The notes under the pieces: model-generated
What the model saw: the letters and a program-made list of their open reading frames with translations, nothing else
Told to the model about the DNA's origin: nothing
Databases searched by the model: none
Position numbers and translations under genes: made by a program
Shown here: positions 51,091 to 56,974 of the stretch, piece by piece
How the letters are laid out: each line of letters opens with the position of its first letter
Position numbering within the stretch: position 1 is the first letter of the stretch
Origin: Candidatus Gottesmanbacteria bacterium
GTDB taxonomy: Bacteria > Patescibacteria > Microgenomatia > 2-02-FULL-39-11
Assembly: GCA_016186795.1 (NCBI GenBank)
Contig: JACPKY010000002.1
Span: forward strand, 941,814-1,005,813
DNA: 64,000 nt
Direction: 5' to 3'

Positions 51091-51163
51091 GGGCCTGTAG
51101 CTCAGCGGTAGTAGCGCCATTCTTATAAAATGGATGCCCTTGGTTCGAATCCAAGCAGGCCCA
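51091..51163 (+). tRNA. tRNA-Ile (anticodon UAU)
   Basis: The acceptor GGGCCTG pairs with CAGGCCC, with discriminator A at 51163. The anticodon stem is CCATT/AATGG around the loop CTTATAA, giving anticodon UAU for the AUA codon. The T-arm is CTTGG-TTCGAAT-CCAAG. The D-stem has a C-T mismatch. CCA is not encoded. The UAU anticodon differs from the CAU-plus-lysidine solution used by most bacteria. Confidence 0.92.
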
Positions 51164-51172
51164 CTTTGACGA

Positions 51173-52042
51173 TTATAGCTCTTCTAACTTGACACTTTCT
51201 GCGGTTTTTTCAGCTACCATATCGAGGTACTTTTCCGTTGTAGCGAGCCTTTTGTGACCCACCAGTTTACTGATTACAGTTAATGGTGTTCCAGATGCCA
51301 GATGATGGGCAATGAAGGTATGACGAAGATCATTGACCTTGGCATTTTCGATTCCTGCGATTTTGAAATAGCGGTCGATGGTGGTGCGGATGTTCCGAAC
51401 AAGAAGCGGTCTTCCGGTTTTCGTGATAAAAAGAGACGGGTTTTCACTTTTTGGTCTAATAGAAATCCATTTATCTAAGGCCATTTTCGCCGCTTTATTC
51501 AAAGGAATTGTCCGTGGGGGGTGGTTTTCCTGAGGTCGAATGAGAAGCTCTTTTTCTTTGATATCATCAAGGGTCAAGCTTGCGAGTTCTCCGATACGAA
51601 TTCCTGTTTGGAGAAATAGTTCTACAATGGCATAGGTTCGGACGTCAGTTCGACAGGCATCTCTTAGTGCTCTATATTCCATTTTGGAAAGAACTCGAGG
51701 AGGTTTTATATCGTACTTGGGGTGAGTGATCTCCCCAGCTGGATTGGTAGTTATAGATCCCTGATTTTTCAAAAACCGATAGAACGTCTTAATAGAGTTA
51801 ATTTTTCGTGAGAGTGATTTTGGCGTATAGCCATCGCTTGAAAGCTTTTTGAGAAACCCTTCCAAGTCGATTTTTTCTACCTCTTGAATGGTCTTTTTCC
51901 CCATCGCTGAGAGGAACATCACAAGCTGCTCGATGTCTTTACTGTATGCTACAATGGTGGCATGAGCTCGATGAGCGTTGGTCAAATAAGAAACGAACTG
52001 TGCCCGGGCTTGGGACAGTTCGAGCGTATTTCCTGAATTCAT
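51173..52042 (-). CDS. xerC: Tyrosine recombinase (Xer-like)
   Basis: The 289-aa product has an N-terminal SAM-like DNA-binding domain (LSQARAQFVSYLTNAHRAHATIVAYSKDIEQL) and a tyrosine recombinase catalytic domain. Catalytic positions are R149 (TGIRIGEL), R240 in NDLRHTF, H263 (VGHKRLATTEKYL) and Y272. The usual first His of the H-x-x-R motif is Asn here (N237). This is likely the Xer protein for chromosome dimer resolution. I use the ATG at 52042; a TATTAT (complement of 52050-52055) sits 7 nt before it. The in-frame start at 52081 would overlap the FtsB gene. The stop is 10 nt from tRNA-Ile, but no att repeats are visible. Confidence 0.9.
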   Translation of the reverse strand: MNSGNTLELSQARAQFVSYLTNAHRAHATIVAYSKDIEQLVMFLSAMGKKTIQEVEKIDLEGFLKKLSSDGYTPKSLSRKINSIKTFYRFLKNQGSITTNPAGEITHPKYDIKPPRVLSKMEYRALRDACRTDVRTYAIVELFLQTGIRIGELASLTLDDIKEKELLIRPQENHPPRTIPLNKAAKMALDKWISIRPKSENPSLFITKTGRPLLVRNIRTTIDRYFKIAGIENAKVNDLRHTFIAHHLASGTPLTVISKLVGHKRLATTEKYLDMVAEKTAESVKLEEL

Positions 52043-52071
52043 AGAGCCTATAATACATCTAGGAAGGTTTT

Positions 52072-52425
52072 TTGTCAACACGCATGAGAAATCGAATAAT
52101 TTACGGTATTACTTCCGTTCTTTTTATCATGTTAATTATTAATGTGGTACGTTCATCCGTTCACCTCTCGGAGAGAGGGAGTATTCTCCAAGAAGCCGAA
52201 TTAGATCTTCAAAAGGCTAAAACACGAAATGAAACATTGAAACGAGAGCTAGCAAGAGTAGAAAGTCCTGATTATATTGAGAAGGAAGCTCGAGACAAGC
52301 TCAATTTAGCAAAAGAGGGAGAGGTCGTGGTTCTTTTACCTTCCATCTCGCCTCCAGTTCAGCCTACGCCAACTATAATTGAAGATATACCAAATTGGGA
52401 GAAGTGGCGCAGGGTGTTTTTCTAA
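52072..52425 (+). CDS. FtsB/DivIC-like septum formation protein
   Basis: The 117-aa product has one N-terminal span (IIYGITSVLFIMLIINVVRSSVHL), then a coiled coil (ILQEAELDLQKAKTRNETLKRELARVESP) and the FtsB/DivIC end DYIEKEARDKLNLAKEGEVVVLLP. It should act in the divisome with FtsL- and FtsQ-type partners. I chose the TTG at 52072 because AGGAAGG (52061-52067) is 4 nt upstream; the first ATG (52084) is too far from any Shine-Dalgarno. The gene is divergent from the recombinase. Confidence 0.87.
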   Translation: MSTRMRNRIIYGITSVLFIMLIINVVRSSVHLSERGSILQEAELDLQKAKTRNETLKRELARVESPDYIEKEARDKLNLAKEGEVVVLLPSISPPVQPTPTIIEDIPNWEKWRRVFF

Positions 52426-52434
52426 ATTATTAAG

Positions 52435-52506
52435 TAGCAGGGGAGGGATTCGGACCCTCAACCGTTGCCTTATGAAGACACCGCTCCACCGTTGAGCTAC
52501 CCTGCC
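52435..52506 (-). tRNA. tRNA-Met (elongator, anticodon CAU)
   Basis: On the reverse strand the acceptor GGCAGGG pairs with CCCTGCT, including one G-U pair. The anticodon loop TTCATAA gives CAU, and the T-arm is GAGGG-TCCGAAT-CCCTC. The anticodon stem is only 4 bp (TGTC/GGCA, one wobble). The intact pairing at 1-72 separates it from the initiator, so it is elongator Met or the Ile2 precursor type. It converges on the FtsB gene. Confidence 0.88.
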
Positions 52507-52530
52507 TCAAGTTTTCCCATTCTACGGTAG

Positions 52531-52559
52531 TTGAGAAAAAAATTCAATTTCGCTATAAT
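52531..52559 (+). promoter_or_regulatory. Promoter TTGAGA-N17-TATAAT for the split tRNA-fMet
   Basis: The -35 TTGAGA (52531-52536) and -10 TATAAT (52554-52559) are 17 nt apart, with transcription expected near 52566, 8 nt before the tRNA 5' end. Confidence 0.6.
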
Positions 52560-52573
52560 GTGGGTCTTAATAC

Positions 52574-52845
52574 CGCGGGGTAGTGTACAGTTGCACAGGA
52601 GGCTCAAAAATGGGCACGTCGAAGAGTAATTTTCGATGATTTCTTGGCTATATCGGTAGAATCCTTAATAACATATGGACAATACCGAGGAAACTTTTCT
52701 TAAGCGTGAAGCATTGAAGAGGATCCGTAGAGACTACACGCCAAGCTCCCGATTAAAACGGGGTGAAGATATAGTCCGAACCTTCGAGTAATCGAAGTAA
52801 CATAAGCATAATCTCCTAGGCCGGGTGCGACTCCCGGCTCCGCAA
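52574..52845 (+). tRNA. Initiator tRNA-fMet (CAU) interrupted by a group I intron
   Basis: Exons are 52574-52604 and 52807-52845. The spliced acceptor is CGCGGGG with CTCCGCA, giving the C1-A72 mismatch that marks bacterial initiator tRNA. The anticodon arm is GGAGG-CTCATAA-TCTCC with CAU. The T-arm is CCGGG-TGCGACT-CCCGG. Two oddities: the D-loop is only about 6 nt and lacks the G18-G19 pair, and the T-loop has G in place of the usual T55. The mature tRNA is about 70 nt. CCA is not encoded. Confidence 0.85.
52605..52806 (+). ncRNA. Group I intron (202 nt) in tRNA-fMet
   Basis: The intron begins after U33 and ends in G, as group I rules require. The 3' exon starts at C34 of the anticodon. 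P1 can form from GCUC and GGGC across the 5' site, with U33 paired to G. The conserved S element AAGATATAGTCC (52766-52777) pairs with GACTA at 52732-52736 through TAGTC at 52772-52776, forming P7. A P9 hairpin CTTCGA/TCGAAG is at 52782-52787 and 52792-52797. There is no open reading frame. The size resembles the smallest known self-splicing tRNA introns. Confidence 0.87.
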
Positions 52846-52855
52846 CATAAGTAAA

Positions 52856-52882
52856 ATAGCGCCTCACAAGGCGCTATTTTTT
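52856..52882 (+). terminator. Intrinsic terminator after tRNA-fMet
   Basis: A perfect stem (ATAGCGCCT/AGGCGCTAT, 9 bp, loop CACA) is followed by a U-run. It lies 11 nt after the tRNA end and closes the tRNA transcript before the AT-rich region. Confidence 0.9.
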
Positions 52883-52916
52883 ATATCATCAAGAAGATTA
52901 ATGTAAAATAAATTCA

Positions 52917-53783
52917 ATGGCCTATATACACAAGTTTTATTCCTCGCATCCGCTGAAAACAATAATTATTCATAATAAGAATTGGGAGTATATAGTTTGT
53001 GGGAGAGGAATTGGTACACTTCTTCTTTTTCCAGGAGGTGGTCAAACTGCTCAAAGTAATTTTCAGCTTATTGATGCTTTCAAAAATAAATATAAAGTAA
53101 TTTCACCAACAATATATGATGTAGATTCTATCGATGAATTTTGTTATGCGATAAATAAAATATTAGAAAAAGAAAATAGTAGTAAAGTCATTATCTATGG
53201 ATTATCAATTGGGGGTATGATGGCGCAATCGTACGTAAGAAGAAATAAAGATAACGTTATAAAACTTATTATCTCTCATGCTCCCGCTCCTAAATCAAAG
53301 ACATACAAAGAAAAGATTATCAGACCGATAACTTTTTTAAATACAATTCTTCCTTTTATTCCAAATTATTTTATACAATTTATGTCAAAAAGATTTGCAG
53401 GGTGGTTTCAAGGAGTTTCCAGGAAAGATCATCTTCGGCTTAAACCAGAAATCAATAAAGTTACAGAAGAGTTACAGACATATTTCATTGGCGAATTTTA
53501 TAAGAAATATTTCAATAAAAAATTATTAAAAACGTGGATAAAGCTACATCTAAATTTTTATAATAACGAAAATTTTTTACCGGATGACTTATCTGATTGG
53601 AAAGGAGAAATTTTAATTCTACGAACGGATAACGATCCTCTTGCTCAAGATGATGGAGAATTTAAAAGATTATATCCGAAAGCCCACGTCTATACCTTTC
53701 ATAATACAGGGCATTTAACGTTCTACTATCAATTTGAAAACATGGTAGAGGTAATGAGAAAGTTTCTTGGTGATATACACTGA
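52917..53783 (+). CDS. Alpha/beta hydrolase
   Basis: The 288-aa product has the alpha/beta hydrolase layout: the oxyanion region LLLFPGGGQTAQS, the nucleophile elbow GLSIGG (Ser nucleophile) near residue 98, an Asp candidate in RTDNDPLAQDD, and the catalytic His in NTGHLTFYYQ near the C-terminus. Substrate is unknown. The gene is visibly more AT-rich (many AAA, ATA, AAT codons) than its neighbours, and it opens an AT-rich stretch to about 54.6 kb, suggesting separate origin. No Shine-Dalgarno is obvious. Confidence 0.8.
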   Translation: MAYIHKFYSSHPLKTIIIHNKNWEYIVCGRGIGTLLLFPGGGQTAQSNFQLIDAFKNKYKVISPTIYDVDSIDEFCYAINKILEKENSSKVIIYGLSIGGMMAQSYVRRNKDNVIKLIISHAPAPKSKTYKEKIIRPITFLNTILPFIPNYFIQFMSKRFAGWFQGVSRKDHLRLKPEINKVTEELQTYFIGEFYKKYFNKKLLKTWIKLHLNFYNNENFLPDDLSDWKGEILILRTDNDPLAQDDGEFKRLYPKAHVYTFHNTGHLTFYYQFENMVEVMRKFLGDIH

Positions 53784-53816
53784 AATAGCTCTAATTTCTA
53801 TTTCCGCGGTCTTTTT

Positions 53817-54287
53817 TTATTGTCGGAAGCGAAGTCGCTTGGACCTATGACGTGTATCTCGATTTGGTGAAATATGCCAAGGTCGAGATAGGGAACCGCC
53901 GTAACCATTTTTCCAGAAAGCATAGTTACCAGAAAATAAATCTTTTAACCCTTGTATAAAAATATTTCTTATTCCCATATCTTGGTAGGTTGAGTAAATT
54001 ATAGTGATTGAGCTTACGGCAATGGACCCTAAAAGAACATAGATGTATGATTCAAGCTTAACTCCTAGTGGAAACGTTGTGAACGTTTCGTTTACACCAA
54101 ATTCCCATACTTGAAGATAAATACCCAAAGGTTCACTTATCGATACGATCAATAGTCCAAAAATTATACTTATTAAAATTGGGAACGTATTTCTTTTTAA
54201 GATATGGTAGAAAAAAATCCACTCTGTAAGGATTATTGGTACCGCAAGAAAAATGGTTGAAAAAAAATAAGAAAAAATTCCAAACAT
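53817..54287 (-). CDS. Lycopene cyclase domain protein, second half (CrtYd-like)
   Basis: The 156-aa membrane protein has four spans, with EPLGIYLQVWEFGVNETFTTFPLGVKLESYIYVLLGS matching the lycopene cyclase domain pattern. That pattern is an acidic-Pro motif, an aromatic-Gly turn, then Pro-x-x-x-E. Heterodimeric cyclases (CrtYc-CrtYd) close rings on lycopene or related carotenoids. I use the ATG at 54287, 5 nt after the stop of the first half; the longer frame would overlap it. No other carotenoid gene is in the window. The C-terminus is basic and unlike the family. Confidence 0.65.
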   Translation of the reverse strand: MFGIFSYFFSTIFLAVPIILTEWIFFYHILKRNTFPILISIIFGLLIVSISEPLGIYLQVWEFGVNETFTTFPLGVKLESYIYVLLGSIAVSSITIIYSTYQDMGIRNIFIQGLKDLFSGNYAFWKNGYGGSLSRPWHISPNRDTRHRSKRLRFRQ

Positions 54288-54291
54288 AAAA

Positions 54292-54603
54292 CTAATTTTT
54301 TCTTTTCTGAAGTTTGTATTTTGCAACAAGAGTGATGCTTGCTCCTAATAATGGAATAAAAGTTGTATAGAGATATTCTTCGAAAGGGAGGCTTAGAACA
54401 TTGATTCCAAAATTTTTATTACTGGGAAAGGACCAAAGACCACTATTTACAGCATAAATGTCCCATGGGACATGAATGAATAGTGCCAATAAAACTACAA
54501 GTATTAATGTTAATCTATATCTCCAGAGTAAATTAAAATACATCACCCAGATTAAAATAAGTGGTATTCCTGAAGAGACTAATAACCAGAAGATATATTC
54601 CAT
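54292..54603 (-). CDS. Lycopene cyclase domain protein, first half (CrtYc-like)
   Basis: The 103-aa membrane protein has three spans and the CrtYc motif PWDIYAVNSGLWSFPSNKNFGINVLSLPFEEYLYTTFIPLLG, which contains the conserved PWD and PxEE elements. It pairs with the downstream CrtYd-like gene, 5 nt apart. Two starts are possible, ATG at 54603 or 54612. It lies in the AT-rich patch. The substrate is probably a carotenoid, apocarotenoid or terpenoid, but that is inferred from family only. Confidence 0.72.
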   Translation of the reverse strand: MEYIFWLLVSSGIPLILIWVMYFNLLWRYRLTLILVVLLALFIHVPWDIYAVNSGLWSFPSNKNFGINVLSLPFEEYLYTTFIPLLGASITLVAKYKLQKRKN

Positions 54604-54723
54604 TCCATACACTATACCAAACTTGAAAAGATAGAGATTTCTATTTTGGAGATTTTCTCGTATTGCGCGGAATTCAAAAAGAACATATAAAGATAGTAGG
54701 GTATAAAGAAAGGAGGTGAGTCT

Positions 54724-55155
54724 ATGTTTCTTGTTCCGATAAATTACGTAGCTATACTTCTCTGCGGTGTTGCCGCAATGGTAGTTGGCTTTGTCTGGTA
54801 CGGGCCGCTTTTTGGCAAAGAGTGGATGGGACTTGTTGGTATGACGAAGGAGAAGATGGAGAAAGCCAAGGCAGATATGACCAAGACGTACGGGTTAAGC
54901 TTTCTCTCATCTCTTATTATGGCCTATGCACTTGCTCATTTCGTCTGGTTTACCGCTCCCGGATCAGTTGATCTAACAGTAGGAGTAAAAACAGCTCTCT
55001 GGGCGTGGGTTGGGTTTGTGGCAACAACCGCTGTTTCGGGCTATCTCTATTCTCCTGAGAAAAAACCCATGAAGTTGTTTGTCATAGATACAGGATATTA
55101 CCTGGCAACGCTTCTTGTTATGGGAGTTATTCTTGCTCTGATGCCATGGGGTTAA
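54724..55155 (+). CDS. DUF1761 membrane protein
   Basis: The 143-aa product has four membrane spans with the DUF1761 pattern: INYVAILLCGVAAMVVGFVWYGPLFGKEWMGLVGMTKEKMEKAK and a C-terminal LFVIDTGYYLATLLVMGVILALM. Function is unknown. A strong Shine-Dalgarno (AGGAGGTGAG, 54711-54720) precedes the ATG, unlike the many leaderless genes in this window, and codon use returns to the local average. Confidence 0.9.
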   Translation: MFLVPINYVAILLCGVAAMVVGFVWYGPLFGKEWMGLVGMTKEKMEKAKADMTKTYGLSFLSSLIMAYALAHFVWFTAPGSVDLTVGVKTALWAWVGFVATTAVSGYLYSPEKKPMKLFVIDTGYYLATLLVMGVILALMPWG

Positions 55156-55201
55156 AAGTCAAGAAGTAAGCCATAGAATGATGGTATAATAGAAAATCTA
55201 G

Positions 55202-56185
55202 ATGGAGTTGTTACCGCTTCTTTTCCTCGGAGTAAGTATACTTGCTATTGGTAAAGGTTCTGATTGGTTGACGGATTCCCTTATTCCCATTGCTCATAAA
55301 CTTGGTGTTTCTGGTTCCTCAGTTGGTCTTATCCTTGTCTCTATTGCTGTGAGTCTTCCCGAGATTCTTGTTGCGGTATATGCCACAGTGCAAGGGTATC
55401 CTACGATAAGTCTTGGTGTTATATTGGGGTCAATCATTTGCAATATTGGCCTTATGACGGGTCTTTCTGCATTAGTGAGACCACTTCGGGTAAGTCGAAC
55501 AATTATTCTTCGAGACGGTGTTTTTTCCATCGTTGTTCCTATTCTTGTCTTTGCAGTTAGTACTGGAGGTCAGATAACACGGATTGATGGAATTGCTCTT
55601 TTTCTTTTATTTATCCCCTACGTCATCAACGTATTCCTTCAGGAGAAAAGGATATCGTCTGAAGAGAAGGAAGCCCGTATGAAAGAGGTAGAAATTGAAC
55701 TTGAGCTCATCGGATTCGAGTTTGGAACATTGAAGTCGGGTTGGGCATCATTTGTGTTGGGTTTACTTCTCCTTCTTGGAGGGGCACAGCTTTTTGCAAA
55801 TCAGCTGATTAGTATTGCTGCGCAGTTTGGTGTGAGTGAACTTCTTATTGGCCTTACAATTGGAGCTCTTGGTCCGTCTATTCCTAATATTATTGCAGCA
55901 TATACCGCAACAAAAAAAGGCATGGGAGAGATTGCTGTGTCAGAAACATTGGGTTCGAATATCTTTACGCTTCTGGTGACCTTGGGAATATCTGCAATGC
56001 TTTCTCCTATTGAGATTTCTTCTCAATGGTTAACATTTGATATTCCTGCGCTTATTGTGATGAGTTTCCTTCTCTTTGTATTCATTCTGACCAAAAAAAC
56101 AATCTCAAAACATGAAGGGATTATCCTCCTTGGAGGGTATATCAGTATCCTCCTAATTCAAATTTTTATGAGTATTCACCCATGA
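55202..56185 (+). CDS. CaCA-family cation exchanger (YrbG-like), atypical
   Basis: The 327-aa product has about ten membrane spans and two alpha repeats of the Ca2+/cation antiporter superfamily. Alpha-1 reads GLILVSIAVSLPEILVAVYATVQG with a Pro-Glu. Alpha-2 reads GLTIGALGPSIPNIIAAYTATKKG, where the usual acidic residue after Pro is Asn. That substitution could change ion selectivity or coordination. A TATAAT lies 11 nt before the ATG. The 3' end overlaps the MBL-fold gene by 4 nt. Confidence 0.85.
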   Translation: MELLPLLFLGVSILAIGKGSDWLTDSLIPIAHKLGVSGSSVGLILVSIAVSLPEILVAVYATVQGYPTISLGVILGSIICNIGLMTGLSALVRPLRVSRTIILRDGVFSIVVPILVFAVSTGGQITRIDGIALFLLFIPYVINVFLQEKRISSEEKEARMKEVEIELELIGFEFGTLKSGWASFVLGLLLLLGGAQLFANQLISIAAQFGVSELLIGLTIGALGPSIPNIIAAYTATKKGMGEIAVSETLGSNIFTLLVTLGISAMLSPIEISSQWLTFDIPALIVMSFLLFVFILTKKTISKHEGIILLGGYISILLIQIFMSIHP

Positions 56186-56970
56186 AAATTTACCCTCTCG
56201 GGACAAATGGATTCTTCCCCAGTTTTGAAAGGCAAACAATGTGTTTTGCCGTGCCATTTGAAAATATTCTCATTCTTCTGGATGCTGGGAGTGGCTTTTT
56301 CCGTTTTGTTGAACCAGGAGGGAAAAAACTTCTTGACTCAGTAAAGGAAGTACATATTTACCTTTCTCATTACCACTTAGATCATACATTCGGATTTTAT
56401 GGCGGATGGAAAATTTTGAAAGGCAAAAAGGTTACCGTTTTTGGAGCGGAGAAAGAGAAAGTGTTTTCCGCTTTTACTCGAAAGTATTTCCCAATTGATT
56501 ATGAGAAGGAACATGCTCAATTTCACTGGGAAAAACTCTCTTTTGGTCAAAACAGCCTGAGTGGATATACCGTTAACGTGAGAATGCAATCCCATAATAC
56601 TGCTGGAAGTCTTGCGTTCCGTTTTCGATTTCCTAACGGGGAGGATTTTTCCTATGTAACAGATAGTGAACCGACAAGGGAAAGTGTTTCCTTTGTCTTT
56701 GGAACAGATCTTCTTCTTCATGAACACTATCTCCTTGGCGAAGACATGCTCAAAAGGAAAGATGCAAGACTCGAGGACCATTTCCTTAGTGGACACACAA
56801 CAACAGTAGGTGCAACAATGGTGGCAAGAGAAGGGAAAGTAGGAAGACTTGTTCTTATTCATCACTACCCGTTTGCAGGATTGGCACGACTGATCAAGCA
56901 AGAAAAAGTGGCTCGATCGATCTTCCCTGCAACCACCCTCTCGCAAGACTTAATACCTATTCCTCTCTAG
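56182..56970 (+). CDS. MBL-fold metallo-hydrolase
   Basis: The 262-aa product has the metallo-beta-lactamase fold: SHYHLDHTFGFYGG (H-x-H-x-D-H), a later Asp in YVTDSEPTR, LLLHEHYLLGEDML and HHYPFAGLARL. This is close to the RNase Z/PhnP-type branch. The exact substrate is unknown. It is translationally coupled to the cation exchanger and convergent with the helicase, 4 nt apart. Confidence 0.9.
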   Translation: MKIYPLGTNGFFPSFERQTMCFAVPFENILILLDAGSGFFRFVEPGGKKLLDSVKEVHIYLSHYHLDHTFGFYGGWKILKGKKVTVFGAEKEKVFSAFTRKYFPIDYEKEHAQFHWEKLSFGQNSLSGYTVNVRMQSHNTAGSLAFRFRFPNGEDFSYVTDSEPTRESVSFVFGTDLLLHEHYLLGEDMLKRKDARLEDHFLSGHTTTVGATMVAREGKVGRLVLIHHYPFAGLARLIKQEKVARSIFPATTLSQDLIPIPL

Positions 56971-56974
56971 TTTA

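Noticed and set aside
51091..52042. Xer-like recombinase beside tRNA-Ile as an integrated mobile element
   Set aside because: No duplicated tRNA 3' end, no phage or conjugative cargo and no att-like repeats are visible; a housekeeping Xer role is simpler.
52748..52764. CCCGATTAAAACGGGG in the group I intron as a sixth palindrome copy
   Set aside because: The arms are imperfect and the location fits a P8 stem of the intron; similarity to the palindrome is probably chance.
52605..52806. Archaeal-type bulge-helix-bulge intron in tRNA-fMet
   Set aside because: The sequence has group I features (P7, S element, terminal G) and lies after U33, not at the archaeal site 37/38.
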